Source: Isoetes taiwanensis (taxonomy: Eukaryota; Streptophyta; Lycopodiopsida; Isoetales; Isoetaceae). Taken from it: DNA of 64,000 bases. The translations under genes were made by a program, and so were the position numbers. The notes below the pieces were generated by a model that made no database searches, was not told where the DNA came from, and was given only the letters and a program-made list of their open reading frames with translations. The stretch lies in contig JAJEKV010000054.1 in the NCBI GenBank assembly GCA_021234155.1, positions 9,686,852 to 9,750,851 of the forward strand. Reading direction: 5' to 3'. Position 1 is the stretch's first letter; every line of letters starts with the position of its first letter. Below are positions 29,878 through 42,387 of the stretch, piece by piece.

Positions 29878-30920
29878 GTGTTGTATTGGTGCAGCGGACT
29901 TTTGACAAAGCAGAGCAGCGAGGCTGAGCTATGGTGGCTTCTGGCGACATTTGAAAAAAACAGAGCAGCAGGACTAAGCTATGGCGGCATCCGGCAGAGC
30001 AGGTGCTCAACTCAAGAGCAAGATTCCGAAAGTGGCAGCGAGGATGAGAGTGGGAGCTCATCCTACTTCTATACGTCAGGGAAAGAATACCCGGAGGAAG
30101 AGGATGCAGCAGAATCTTCAAATTGGAAGTGGATTCTAAGAAAGAAGAGAGTGATCGGGAGGAAGAAGAGAGCGATCCGGATTATATTGTCGAAGAGGAT
30201 CAGGGTAATGAAGGGGATTTTTTTCCAGAGCAGAAGGAGATGATGCAAGCAGCCCAGGTTGTGAAAGCTAAGGCGAAGGCGAAGGAGGAAAAATAGATAA
30301 CTCCATTGCATCCGAGGTCATTGAGGGAGATCAAGAAGATCAAGCAGACAGAGAGGGTTAGCCCAACTCAGGGGAAACCCATGCCTTCTGAAGTGGTAGC
30401 AGCCTACTCAGAGGAGGACTCAGAGATCGACGAGGCAGCTTGGCAACGCAGGTATTACTATAGTAGGAAAAAGGCAAGGCATGTCAGTCTGTTTCATGGT
30501 TGTGTATGGTCTTTTGTAAAAAAGCAAAGGCTGCAGGATCACCTGCTTAAGGAGCACGAATGGGATATTGTTGTAGCAGGGGCTCCAAATGGCAGGAAAA
30601 GGCTACCTGTTACAAAGCAAAAGAGAAGCGAAGGGCAGGATATGCAGCAATATAACTTGAGGCATGCCTTTGATCCCGAATAAAAGTATAAGGTCAATCT
30701 GTACAGGTCTTTGAAGAGATGCCGAGAGCTTGCTTTGGATTGTGGTCGGGCTATGCTCCTGAATATTCCAAAGGGTGAGGACAAAGAGAACACTTTGGTG
30801 CAATATGCTAAAAATTATATTGCTCGAGGTTGGAGTGGGAGAGAATGAAGGATAAAAAGATTGCACAGTATGAGAAGTACATTGCACAAAATTTTGGGCT
30901 GGATACTGTGGACAAAAAAG
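29878..30920 (+). pseudogene. Unidentified acidic/basic protein with a single C2H2-like motif
   Basis: Collinear open frames at 29878-30243, 30306-30683 and, after a TAA, 30687-30840 in the same frame as the second, look like one decayed coding region. Features: an acidic stretch (EQDSESGSEDESGSSS), a basic stretch, then CVWSFVKKQRLQDHLLKEHEWD, like a C2H2 finger lacking the first Cys, and a conserved-looking helix-rich tail (RSLKRCRELALDCGRAMLLN). I recognise no family; a DNA-binding protein of a transposon is possible. A gypsy fragment begins abruptly at about 30921. Confidence 0.4.
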
Positions 30921-32640
30921 AGTGGGTAGCTTATGAAAGTCATAAGTTCAGTAGTGCTAAAGCTAATTATTCTGTTTATGATAAAGAATTTTTGGCTATG
31001 ATCTATGCTTTCTAGAAATAGAAGCATTACCTAATGAATGCTAACTTTTGTGGTAAAACTGACCATCAAGTTTTGTGCTATTATTTTACACAACGTGTTA
31101 TGAATAAACGACAAGCATGATGATCGCATTTATTGCCAACTTCTAGCCCTAGAAGTATGAATGCGGTGGCGGATGCTCTAAGTCAGAGATCTCATGCTAA
31201 TGCAATTTCAGTGGTAACCATTGACTTTGCCAGCCAGTTTCCATCACTTTATAAGAATGATCAAGTATTTAAGCAAGTTTTTTCTAGCTTGACTAGAAAA
31301 GAAAGGAGTCAAGCTGAGATTGCTCTCTATAAAGATTATTTTCTTCAAGGGAATCTTCTTTATTTTAGAAATCATTTCTCGTTCTCTTATAATTAGGGAA
31401 GCACATGAGAAACCATATGTTGCACATCTCGGTTTCTCTAAGACTTATGAACATGTGGCTTCTTGTATTATTGGCCACGTATAAAAACTGATATTGAACG
31501 TTTTCTCTAAGGGTGTTAAGTCTGTCAACGCATGAAGCTTGATACTCACCCCTCTGCTGGACTTTTACATACATTGGATATCCCAAAAGGAAAGGTGGGA
31601 ATCAATATCTATAGATTTTATTACACGACTCCCAAGAACCCTAAGAAAGAATGATGCAATCTTGATCATCATTCATCGATTGACTAAGCTCGCACACCAT
31701 ATAAGAAAGCCATAACGGACAGCCAAGTAGCTCAATTATTTATCAAAGATGTCTTTAAGCTACATGGTTTAACCTAAGTCAATTGTTTCTGACGGAGATT
31801 CTAAATTCACCAGTCATTTCTGCACAACTTTATTTGAGTCTCTTGGAACAAAGCTTTTTAGTTCATCTTATCATCTTGAAATGGATGGTCAAACAGAAAA
31901 AACTAATCGAACCTTAGAGGCTATGTTACGAAGCTTTACTACATTGTGGGAAGATTAACATCCACTAATAGAATTTGCCTATAATAGCTCAGTGGATGCT
32001 TCTACAGGTGTTACCCATTTCCAAACAGCATATGGCTTTACTCCTCGAATGCTCGCCAACTGGTTGGCAAATTCTCGAGTAGAGATGGCTAATTAAGTTA
32101 TCAAGAAGATGGGTTGTATTATTACTGTTGTATGAGATAAGTTAAGTCATGCACAACTCCAACAAAAGAGGTTTGTTAATCGCCATTGAAGACACTTAGA
32201 ATATTCGGTGGGAGAGAAGGTGTTGGCGTACATTGCACCACACCGTTACGCTTCCGTGAAGTATCAAAAGTTATGAGCAAGATATTCTGGACCTTACAAA
32301 ATGTTGCACAAGTTCAATGATGTAAGTTATGAACTTAAGCTCCCCGCCACGTGAAAGAAAATCCATCCAGTGTTTTATGTTTCACTCTTGAAACCTGTCA
32401 TTGAAAGCGAAACAACTCAATTGGAACCTGAGGATGCACTGCGATCTCAGTTTGAAGGCAATAAGGTTCTAATGGAAAGATCTTAGATTCAAGAGAGAGA
32501 GTTCTGACCCGTCGAAAAATAGTGCTTGAATATTTGGTCCAATGGAAGAATTTACCTATTGAAGATGCAACATGGGAATCATCTTCCGTTGTCGCTGACT
32601 ATCCTGAGATTCTAAAAGAATACTTGGAACTTCGACAATG
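30921..32640 (+). mobile_element. Ty3/gypsy chromovirus relic (RNase H to chromodomain)
   Basis: In order on the plus strand: RNase H (VAYESHKFSSAKANYSVYDKE, 30925-31015), the NAVADALSQR block (31150-31180), integrase remnants with SDGDSKFTSHF (about 31790) and MDGQTEKTNRTLEAM (about 31880-31925), then a C-terminal chromodomain (IVLEYLVQWKNLPIEDATWE, about 32518-32580). Integrase followed by a chromodomain defines chromoviruses. No gag, protease or RT and no LTRs are seen, and stops are frequent, so it is an old fragment. Confidence 0.85.
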
Positions 32641-33979
32641 AGGACATAAGTCAAAGGGAATATATGAAACCTAAGAATAAAGAAACCATGATCAATGTAG
32701 GGATAGACAATAGATTATGCAAGATACTGTATTTATAGTTTTATATGTGTCTTTTAAAACATGACCTTGGGACTTAATTCCTCTTTTGTACCATTTTTAG
32801 AATATAACTAATGAAGAGAAGTATTAGATACTATATCCTTTCCTCTTGGGTTCCTTTCAAAGCATCTTAATTTGAGCAAGATTGTGTGAGACCAGAGGTA
32901 GTGATGAAGTACGTTCTGGGAATTTTTGTTGGGTACAGATCCACAGGGAACTTTTGCATGTCCTCTCAGATATATTATTCAAATCGGCGAGATAGGTAGC
33001 CCTTTCAATATATGCCTGTCACGAATTATATTGTCCTTTGTTTTGGTGTTTGGATTAATTGGTTCAAAAGCGGATTAGTGGGTTCAAATCTCACAGTGCA
33101 ACAGGTGTTATTTGTTTTATGAAAGTTGTTTTCTGAAAGCTGGCCTGTGGAAAGAACATTGATGTGGGAAAGTCACATGTGGGCAGGATACAGAAAGGTT
33201 ACATAAAGCTTGCTTATGTGCATGCATGTCACTTTTTTGTGTTGCAGATAATAAAAAGGCGCCTTCTTATGATTTGCATATTCTATATAATGTATAGTTT
33301 CTTTATACGTATTTTTACTGTATGGGGAGCATTGTTTTATACATGGATGTGAGGTGTAAATTGCATATCCCTTGAATTAGAATATTTCTAGTATTTTCTT
33401 GGGATCCAATAATGATCTCAAATAAGCAATAAGGAGTGAGAAATTTAGAATATAAGAGAACAATAGGTGGTCAAACTTGAGTTGCCACAGAAGTCACAAG
33501 AGAAGCATTAGATATGGGATCCATTAAAAGAAAAGGGCACAAGAGAACAGAACAAACAAATGTTAGGAGGAGACAATATGTACTAAATGGTAAGCGGAAA
33601 ATGAGGTGTCTAAAACCTTTGAAATGTAAAGAGAGATAGAAAGGAGACTCATATATATTTTTTAAAGGATGGGTTTAAAGGGCAAAATAAGGACATCAAC
33701 ATTGGATCAACTCTTCTTTTTGATGTAGGCCTATGAAGTATCTCTCTTTCAGTTCACCTTAGTTTTCAGGAAATAAATAAATACACCATCTTTTAACATC
33801 TTCTTTTGTGCAAAGTAGCTTACCAATTCCCTCCCTATAGATACATATGCACTACAGCTTATAGTATTGGACCTGTCCAACAACAGCTTGACAGGGCTTC
33901 CATTAGAATTAGGTATTGTTGCAAAACATGATATAACTTGAGACTGTATAACCAAGCATATATTATTGATCAATATCAG
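32641..33979. other. Gene-free stretch after the gypsy relic
   Basis: AT-rich; may contain the decayed 3' LTR. A B-box-like GGTTCAAATCTCAC occurs at about 33083, without a full tRNA fold. Confidence 0.4.
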
Positions 33980-34145
33980 GCACAATGACTACTTTGAGAA
34001 GACTCTTTATTTTAGGAAATCCTTTGAAAAGCTTAAGAAGGTTGGAGATCTTCTATACTCCATGTTGGCTAGAATGACTCAATCAGATGATAATGTCTCT
34101 CTTTTTTCTCAGCTCTTTGGTGGTGAGCACACCAGCTCTGCTTAA
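33980..34145 (+). CDS. Candidate terminal exon, unidentified protein
   Basis: A strong acceptor (TTGATCAATATCAG) opens 54 codons ending in TAA at 34145. The peptide (YFRKSFEKLKKVGDLLYSML...) is a basic amphipathic helix followed by a polar tail ending FGGEHTSSA, and looks like a real protein C-terminus. No matching upstream exon was found, because the region is full of repeats. It could be the last exon of a gene whose 5' part is degraded or simply not recognisable by eye. Confidence 0.3.
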
Positions 34146-34419
34146 ACACCTCTGTATCAAGCTATTTGTTGAAAGTGGTAAGTATTAGCCTCACATTTTG
34201 TTGATGTTATTGGAAGATCCCCTTAGCCACATATGCATGTTCAACAGAAAAGCCTGCCTCAGCAGCATCAGGAAACATTTTCGGTATGAATATACAAAAC
34301 CAAGTTTCAATAGCATCTTGAAAAGCATCATCATCTAAAGTACACAGGATTTGTTTGTAGTTTGGCTTCCAAGTGTGCAAATTCAAAATTTTCCATATTC
34401 TTGTCTTCTGTATACACAG

Positions 34420-34517
34420 ATTCCCTGCCAGAGGCTAGAGACGTCATTGAAGTCAGTCTCTCAAGAAACTTAATTAAACAATTACCAATAGTGATGGCGA
34501 AATGTATCACCCTTCAG
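34420..34517 (+). CDS. Isolated leucine-rich-repeat exon (LRRC40-like)
   Basis: 98 bp between an acceptor (CTGTATACACAG) and a donor (CTTCAG/GTAGAT) encode PEARDVIEVSLSRNLIKQLP and then MAKCITLQ. The L-S-R-N-x-I-x-x-L-P spacing fits one LRR of the plant LRRC40 / intracellular LRR type. Adjacent exons were not found, so this may be a gene fragment. Flanks 34146-34419 and 34518-34839 show no other coding sequence. Confidence 0.35.
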
Positions 34518-34839
34518 GTAGATTTTATGATGCTTTATGACTATGAAGTCGTCATTTTCGTCTTGCGTATGCCTCCACTCTAGCTTCCTGCTGGATAGCT
34601 TGCATATTTTGGATTGCCCCGGATTTTCCACATGCTGCCCTAGATTTTCTACTGTTGTAGATTTTTGATGAACCCAATAGAACTCAGTTTGAAGATTTTT
34701 TACTGTTCCAGTTCTCCTTCCTCCCCTTTTTCTGTTCTAGTTTTTTGTCTGTTTCTAAGTTTTGCTTTTGCAATGCGTGCTTCTTATAAAGCATTAAGAT
34801 TTTTCCATAAAACTGTCCCAAAAGAGACCCAACAGGAAT

Positions 34840-35148
34840 GATGAAAAAATGAGAGAATGAGAGAGAACAGAGGAAAAAAAATAGAGGAAATGTAGCTGCA
34901 ACCCTTTCCATTGGAATTTATTCAACCTGATAATACACGAAAAGCATTGCACAGGAAGATGATCTTCTGTTATAAAAGTGCCTCCCTTATACATGAGATG
35001 ACGGTGCTGCATTGAGAAACATCCAACCGCCATACCTAATTCCAGAAATAGCTCCATTCCAAGAGGAGATCAACAAAAAGGTGGTTTAACTAAATCAACA
35101 TAAACTGAGATGCCAAGTCATCTCTTGCTTAAAATATCTTAATATCCA
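34840..35148 (-). mobile_element. Copia-type LTR (3' or solo), minus strand
   Basis: On the minus strand a purine tract (TTGAGGGGGAG, near 35151-35161) is followed by TATTGGATATTAAG and, further on, TATAAGGGAGGC and AATAAATTCC. This is the usual PPT/LTR junction and promoter/poly(A) layout of plant copia elements. The end at 34840 is a guess; no partner LTR was found. Confidence 0.5.
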
Positions 35149-35161
35149 ATACTCCCCCTCA

Positions 35162-36959
35162 AGAGTGAGTAAATAAAGAATTGCCATGGCAATTCTTTTG
35201 GACTAAAAGGTCCACTCATAAAAACCTATAGTAGCTCCAAAGAATCGTAGTGGCGATCCCTTAGACTTGAAAGTACACAAATAGGATACAACAAAGGGGA
35301 TATAAGCTCTATAAATAGTAGCATACTAGCCAACTTTCAGATTTCATCTTGCCGGCACCTCTTTGCATTAGAGATCCGAGTGCTTTATGTTGATTCCTGA
35401 GCTGCTGTAGCTTTTTAATAAGGGGCTCCATGTATACTATGTTGGCAATAATGTTATTTCACTCGATAAGCATGTGCAGATACTCCGTGCTATTCAAGTT
35501 ACTATTCAAGATCTTTGCCCTTCTTTGAGCATACACTTTTGAAAGTTCAGCTTTCTGTTCAGCTGATCCAATTGCTCCACATACGATTGAGCTGCAAAGA
35601 CCATTGCAGATATGATATAATATTTTTTTTCCTGCCAATTACGTCAGATTGTGCCACCCTATGTTTTTCCAGGCCGAAGGATTAAATGGAACAAGACCTG
35701 CTGATGTGAGGACGTCATGTGAACACACCTTAAAAGATTTAAAGAGAGTATGCATGTGCGCATTAGATCTAATCTTGTGTGTCTCATGTAAGGTGGAGCG
35801 CTGAAGCAATCATATATGCTAACACTTGTGAACCAGGACACACCCATAAGATAGTACCTTTTATATTGCTCCATTTTCAAGGCTTTTTTTTTTTTTTTTT
35901 TTTTTTATAGAAGCTTCATAACAAAGTACATAGTGCATTGGGCAACCATATCAAAAGGAGGGGCACATGAATGAGGTTATCAACTACTAGTTGGATCTAC
36001 TACGTGTGCTTGGAGATGTGGTTGTTGGTCCATCTGACATGCATTATTTTTTCTCTCACACGTAGCAAGACACTATGGTTAAACCAGGAGTATAAAAAAG
36101 GTATCTTGTTTTTTTCTCAAATTAATGAAATGGTGCTTTATTGAATGTGGCCCTCCAACTGCTTTGTGCTTTCAAGTGTCATAGAGATGGTAAATCCAAA
36201 CCATAATGTAATTCTTACAGTGGGCATCTATTTAAGGAACCACGTAATGTTCTTCATGTAGGTTGATAATAAGATATTCTCATGTTTTTATGCTTTGTTT
36301 AAATCTTGTACCTTATATATCCGACCGCCCATTTGGCCCCCTATAGGTCGCCAACTTTTTGTAGGATCCAACCATATATAAAACCCACTTTTAGTTACCT
36401 AAATTACCCTTTGCAACCTTCCATAGGTGCATATTCACACGAGGAACTTCACTCATCAAGATCTGTGGGATTAGCATAGACATTGTTCTTATCTCTGGAT
36501 CATAGACAGTGAACCTCACTTATGGGGTATGCTCTCATAAGTTAGGGTATATTGTATAGCTAAGGAAGGTAGAGAAAGCTTAAAGCCTCATCGTTAATAT
36601 CAAGATGTATTGGGCTACCATACAAATGAGATTTTAGTTCCTAATGCACTGCTTGAGTGCGTGATCTGTAAACAACATCATGCCACTGATTCCAAAAGAT
36701 CCAATAAACCAAAGCTCAACAAATATTGAATGTGAACTTCTTGAAGCAGATATAGAAAAGAATAGCCTTAGAGATATGCGTTGTCTTGCAAGATTTGTAT
36801 GAAAATATGATGTAGCTCTTTGCCAGATCAAATGAAGTCCTATGCAAAGAATAAAAGAATGTGTTCAATAGGCGTAGGTGTCACCTGGCACACTAGACAT
36901 AATGAACTTATACTTGGTTTTAATGAATGCACTTTGACATTTGTTGACGGACTTATAGA
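35162..36959. other. Gene-free stretch
   Basis: Only short frames and a T-rich tract (about 35884-35906). The part next to the LTR (35162-35300) may be the decayed end of copia pol. Confidence 0.45.
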
Positions 36960-36999
36960 CTATCTATTACAAAAGAACTAATTGCTTCGGGTGGAGTGT

Positions 37000-37421
37000 T
37001 ACCAAAGCCTGGACCAAGTACGTGCTCTCGATGGTACTCTCGATGGACAGCATGAGGATGACATTTAAGCGCTTTGACCCAGAGGATGCACCTATACAAA
37101 GGGGGGATATGCCATTTGCGTGCAGAGGGTGGCCAAAAACACCCCCGTATAGGCCGCTCTTGCGGCAGCAAGCTATGTCAAAGCTTTCTGATGTTCCGGG
37201 GAGTAGTAGAGCGAAAGTTTGCCATTTGGCGGGACTTCTTGGGTGTTGTAGATGGTGATGGTCGGTTTGTACAGCAGTAGAGTTGTAGTTTTTCTGTGAG
37301 TTTGTTGTGGAGTGTCGAGGTATCGCTGTCTCTTTGGGGCAGTTCTCCTTCCTCCTCACTTGCTTTGTAACATTACCATTCTTTTAATATATTGATGACA
37401 CAGTTCTTCAAAAAAAAAAAA
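37000..37421 (+). mobile_element. LINE 3' end with poly(A)
   Basis: GC-richer sequence ending in TTTTAATATATTGATGACACAG and then a run of A (37410-37421), the usual 3' UTR end of plant L1-type LINEs. No ORF2 frame is preserved. Confidence 0.45.
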
Positions 37422-37984
37422 ATTACACCCCCGTATATGATTTTCTGAAAGGCAAATTCGACCCCTTTTATATAATATTGCCCCAAGTAGTGGCAAAAAA
37501 CCCCCCTAACTCATACGTATATGTGTGAAAATGGGCAAAAAAAAAACCCTTGCAAGTCACTCGGGCACATTGTATGGCGCCCAAAGATGAATCCCCCTTG
37601 GGCTTTGAGTGTTCCTACCCTTGTGATGTTACTACCACGAAGATCCTCTGCCAGGAAATCTTCTTGTCCCATAAATTCTCTTCTCCAAATCTTTAATGCG
37701 CATTAATGCATGTGTCGTATGCATGAACCAGAGAGAGAGGCCAACATGCATTTTGGAATATAGACACATTCAACGAGAGAGTAGAAATTTTGCCTGAAAT
37801 TCAGGCCAAGACAATAGACGACCGCCTTCATACCATGCTTGAATAAAGACGACACTTGCGAGGACCCATCATTTCTGTGTAAGGGGATGAATTAATGCAG
37901 CCAGTGGAGGCGCTAAGGGGTTTGGAGGCAGTGGTGTTCACACCATGCCGTCTCTAATAGGGTGTGGATTTTTTACTGCATCCC
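37422..37984. other. Gene-free stretch
   Basis: No supported feature; A-tracts and short pyrimidine blocks only. Confidence 0.4.
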
Positions 37985-38870
37985 ATGCTGTCAATAAGCA
38001 TTTGGAAAAGGCTGGAGAGGCTGAAAAATGCCCAAGGCAGAAATGGTTTGCCTGCCTTCTTGCCTAGAGAGACAGCGAACAGGAGATTGTCTAAGAAGAC
38101 ATAAATCAGGAGAGTCATCTTCACCATTCAGGAGTCTCCAAATGAATTTTGAAATAAGGACTTTTCTTTGCAGTAAGAAGTCCATCGTACCCAGACCACC
38201 TGATGCATTTCAACCAAGCCATCTTAATCACAACACCTTCCTCAGTACCCGTCCATATAAAGCTTTAGACTATTGCACAATGAGCTCATCTACTTTGACT
38301 GTGGGGCTAGTAGTAAGGATGCCATATTGACATGGGTACTACTAAGGATTAACTTGGCCACTGTAATGTGACCACCAAGAGACAATTTTCCAGTGGACCA
38401 CCAAAACAAGTACTTCTTCAAACACTTACTGATCTTTTCCCATGCAGCTCTAGCACTAACATGGATGCCAACTGGAATATATAGCAAATTAGTGGCCTGA
38501 CCATGAGCAAGCAACTTCCATAGATAATCATGAACACATTCGTCCATAAAGTTGTACACCTCTGCCACCCCACAAGGACATCGGAAGCTAGGTTCTTAGA
38601 GTTAGCGATCATTTGCATCTGCATCATGCATGGGATAGCCCTTCCGTTTAAGGGTTGACAGGCCTCACAATATGCACAGTAACGCAAGGGGTTCGACTTC
38701 TCAGGCATGGTTTTCATTGTGAAGCAAGATCTTTTATGTACAGGATACTTGTGTTGCAAGTTAAGCCCAGTAATGTTTGGCCTTCTTGTATTTGGGCCCC
38801 ATACTGTCAAGAATCTATTTAGGTTGTTTCCTAAGGTAAGGTTCATCCTAAATAATAGAGCCAACTAAGC
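37985..38870 (-). pseudogene. LINE reverse transcriptase thumb/C-terminal fragment
   Basis: On the minus strand (38568-38290) the frame reads SARAAWEKISKCLKKYLFWW then GKLSLGGHITVAKLILSS. This is the conserved RT thumb block 'W-x-x-x-x-L-S-x-x-G-R-x-x-x-x-x-x-I-L-S-S' of plant L1 LINEs. A downstream frame (38185-37991) has SKFIWRLLNGEDDS, also typical of LINE ORF2 after the RT. Several frameshifts; no catalytic motif kept. It is not the same LINE as that at 700-3900. Confidence 0.7.
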
Positions 38871-39594
38871 ATTTGATCCCCTTAAAACACTGGGTTACAT
38901 TTTTTAGGATTGCATACTGTGGCATATTCCATGGATTATTCTAGGATCCCACAGATCACAAGCCATAATATAAGAGTTCGGACTTAATACAAGAGTGCTT
39001 GAGTCCCATGGTCATATGCTCAACCCATATAGATACTATATTTCTAAGGTTTCCCTTTGATCATCTCCAAAGCACAAATCTTTACATGGAAGCATTTTGC
39101 ACGGCCCAAAAATATTTCAGGTATTTGGTGGGGGATATTGAAATTTGGGGGTGTTTGTGTAGGTTTTGTTATATTTGTGAAATGTATTATTATATGATCC
39201 ACAAAGAGGTAGTGGGATGGCGCCAAATGCCGCGTTAAGTAACAACATATCCAAAATGAATTTTTGTAAATTTCTGTAAATACATCAGCGATATTATCTA
39301 AATATCAACCAACTATATTTAGTGAAATGCATCTGTTCAAGCCCAAACTAAAATGGCTAAATGACAAGAGATATTGCCTTCTTTTTTGGATGAATATGTG
39401 AATTTGCTATTTTGATCAGATTTGACTAAAATTCTTTATGACGGCCACACATAAAAACCTCAACGCATTTGGATAATTAGCTTATTTACATTCACTGATT
39501 TGGGCCATGTACAAGGTAATTTTGCAATAATAACTCGTTCTGAACAATTATTGCAATAATCACTTTTTTTGCATCATAGCAGTTGATCGTTATG
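38871..39594. other. Gene-free stretch downstream of the rhodanese gene
   Basis: Holds the 3' UTR of the minus-strand gene; nothing else is supported. Confidence 0.5.
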
Positions 39595-41725
39595 TTACTT
39601 TACAACGGGCAGTCCACTTTGGACCCATGCTCCAAATCCGCCACCCATATCAGTAACAGCAGAGAACCCCTACACAATAACAAGGCAAAATTAAATCACA
39701 TTTGTCACATATTGTAAAAGATCAATGGAAGAAGAGACAAGAAGCCAATAGTGGTGTTTCTTCTGCGGTTAGTAATTAATTGCTGTAATATGTTAATAGC
39801 CTATGTTACTGTACTGTTGTTTATTCTAGGTGATCTACCCAACAAGGAAGAAAAGCTTGAGGGTATAGTAAGGTGACTGAAGACATTCTTAAACAAGAGG
39901 AGGCAAAAACATATATGTGAAAACAGAACTCTCAGTGCATACTTCACCTGCCTGTATGAGCTTTCTAACTGAGCTATGTAGTCTAGAAGTTAGCAGACAA
40001 CAACCATGCCACATGAAAAGGACCAGCAATCCATATCCCTGGTCCTTCAACAGATGCCAGGAAAAGGGCCATTGGTAAATGCTGTGCTCCAATAAATTAG
40101 AAAAGGCAGCATCAATCATGTGTATATTTCTAAGTAAGATGAACTATTCCATCTGAAGAGAATAGTTAACTAGAGGGCGCATAACTACACCAATGTAAAA
40201 GCAGAGGCAGAGAAGCTTAATTTAGCTAATTAACATGATACTATTTACTGGTAAAAAGAATCTATAAGGAATAAGCATGTTTGGAATATGTGTACTCCGA
40301 GTGCTGTCCAGAAATGCCTGAATCTGTCCTGAGCTTGGCACACAAGCGGGAGTCTGATTGCATTTTGCAGTGCAGTTCAGGGAGTCCGAATAGCTGTAAT
40401 GGTGTAGATGTTCTAAACAAAACATCATGACTTGTCATGACTTGCAAACAAGATAAGCCTGGATCAAGGGAGCGTGATAGGTTAATATAAGAAACTATTG
40501 CGACATTTCCTAAAAATGGAGCTTCTTGCTGCCCTCCCCTTGAAATAGCAAAAAAGCATATCCAACTGCTGATTGATTCTCAGAATACATACCGAAGATG
40601 CTAAGTCGACAGTTGCCATCATGGACCTCTTACCACTTTGGCATCCCTGCATTAAGTGGGAATTGAAGAAACTTAGGCTCATCATAGGAGTGTGTTAATG
40701 TTCTCTGAAAGTGCATCAATGACAGCTGTGTAGTATAACTCACCACTACAATTTCGTCATCACTATCAAAGCGTGATGATACTGCCTCCAAAAATTTTGG
40801 ATTTTTTGACATTCCTGCAAATAGTCATAAAAGTTGAGCATGTCATACAACAACAAAAGCAGCATCATCTCCAACAATTGAGAGCTTCCATGCCTTACCA
40901 GATCCTACTTTGTACATATAGGGGATATTGATGGCACCTTCTATGTGTCCAGCTAGGAACTCATCAGGTGTCCTGCAGGAGCATATATTCTTGCTTTAAT
41001 CTAAAAAAGTGGATGTGAATTTTACATGATGCACAGGGATAACTTGTAATAGCCAAACACAAAGAGTTCAAAGACATGACGTTAATCAAAGCAGTTATAG
41101 ACGCCACGAAGAAAAACAGATAAAGTATCTTGTCAAAAAAGGGGATCTATAACAAAAGCCCTATGTATGGAAATGACGGATCTACTTTTCCAGGCATACC
41201 TGACATCAAGATAGTGATGGCCAGCATTTAGCAATTCATGGGCAACTTGCACAGGGACGCTTGAAATTGTAGAAGCTTCTGTAGTCTTACCCCGAACTTG
41301 CAACCTTGCATAACAGAAATGGGAAGATTAAAATACATATGCAATGCGTCTTTCTTCAACACACGCTTGACTTTACTTATTGGTATGCTTGTTTATGAGG
41401 CAAGATCAATGCATGAAAATCTCCATTCAAGCAAATAAATACTGTAAAAGCATGAAATAGGCACAAAATCTGCTTTCAGTTAGAATGGAAGCCAGATGAC
41501 GATCTCCTTCAAGGAAAAAAAACCCACATACCTATGAACTCCCCGATCAGCTGCATGGACAACATTTCTCTGCAAAACGATCCTGGGGAAATTTTCACAT
41601 GTTTTACTTCCGATAGCCGTGTGAAGGACTATAAGCGAGGATGAAGCCGGAGCGAATGTACAGGGCTGTTTTATAGCAGTGATAGAAGCTAATCTGCCGT
41701 AAGAGGTTCTTGCCAATGATGCCAT
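39595..41725 (-). CDS. Rhodanese (thiosulfate sulfurtransferase), STR15/16-like, six exons, 190 aa
   Basis: A single-domain rhodanese that moves sulfane sulfur via an active-site Cys, probably in the plastid. Exons on the minus strand: 41725-41532, 41304-41200, 40972-40899, 40814-40744, 40646-40593, 39669-39595; all introns are GT-AG and phases agree, giving 573 bp. The first 64 residues are Ser/Ala/Arg-rich with few acids, like a transit peptide. Then come VPVQVAHELLNAGHHYLDVR, TPDEFLAGHIEGAINIPY, the catalytic loop GCQSGKRSMMA (Cys, with Lys and Arg of the cradle) and DMGGGFGAWVQSGLP. This order matches plant STR15 (SEN1/DIN1), STR16 and the HAC1 arsenate reductases, which share the fold. 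The C-x-x-G-K-R loop does not decide among them. No stop or frameshift. Confidence 0.93.
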
Positions 41726-42011
41726 TGCAAATATGACCTGCTACCGAAATTAGGGATTGAAAAACAGATTATACACAGGAAGAAAAATATACAAGCCAGT
41801 TGGGAAGGATCAACCAAGAAATATGTTCAGCATGATCTTGTTTATTCACAGGGAACGGAAGGAATCTGTTAAGAGCACTGTTAAGGTCTGTTTTTTAAGG
41901 TAGAAAAAAACCCAGATAAGGGTCCACATCAGCAGTGCATATCTTATTCTGACTCACATGCTACCCTCAAAATAAACACATGGATGCTGTAAAGTAGAAA
42001 AACAGTGGTTT
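41726..42011. promoter_or_regulatory. Upstream region of the rhodanese gene
   Basis: The 286 bases between the rhodanese ATG and the repeat block at 42012 must hold its 5' UTR and core promoter. No specific element is evident. Confidence 0.35.
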
Positions 42012-42040
42012 TGTAACATCCAAGAATTTTGGATGTTACA
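42012..42040. repeat. Perfect 12-bp-arm palindrome at the start of the tandem block
   Basis: TGTAACATCCAA and TTGGATGTTACA are separated by GAATT. It directly precedes the first 3-kb unit and is not repeated before the second. Confidence 0.85.
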
Positions 42041-42387
42041 TTTTGATAAGTAACTTGTGCCACTAGTTTTTGGATAATGGTAAATGGCCAATTTGTGTCC
42101 ATTCATTCCATGATTCTCATGCATAACCCTGGGAGAGAAATTTTGAGGATAAAGATTGGGTCAAGTTGTGTATATAAGACATTGACTCTATTATGCACCA
42201 TTGGTGTGGCACAATCATTCTTGTCTCTCCTTGCTTATTTTTAGGATGGTGTGCATGTTTGAATGGTTTTCCTAAAATTAGTAATCGAGTGTATATGTTA
42301 CTTTTGCTTCTTTTTTTTTTTCCTTCAATAATTCTTGTAGTTATACATTCTTATTTTTCTTAAAAGTCTAGAGACTTTAAGATTGGG

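Noticed and set aside
36953..37359. Minus-strand 130-residue frame
   Set aside because: Lies opposite a LINE 3' UTR with a poly(A) tail on the plus strand; no motif.
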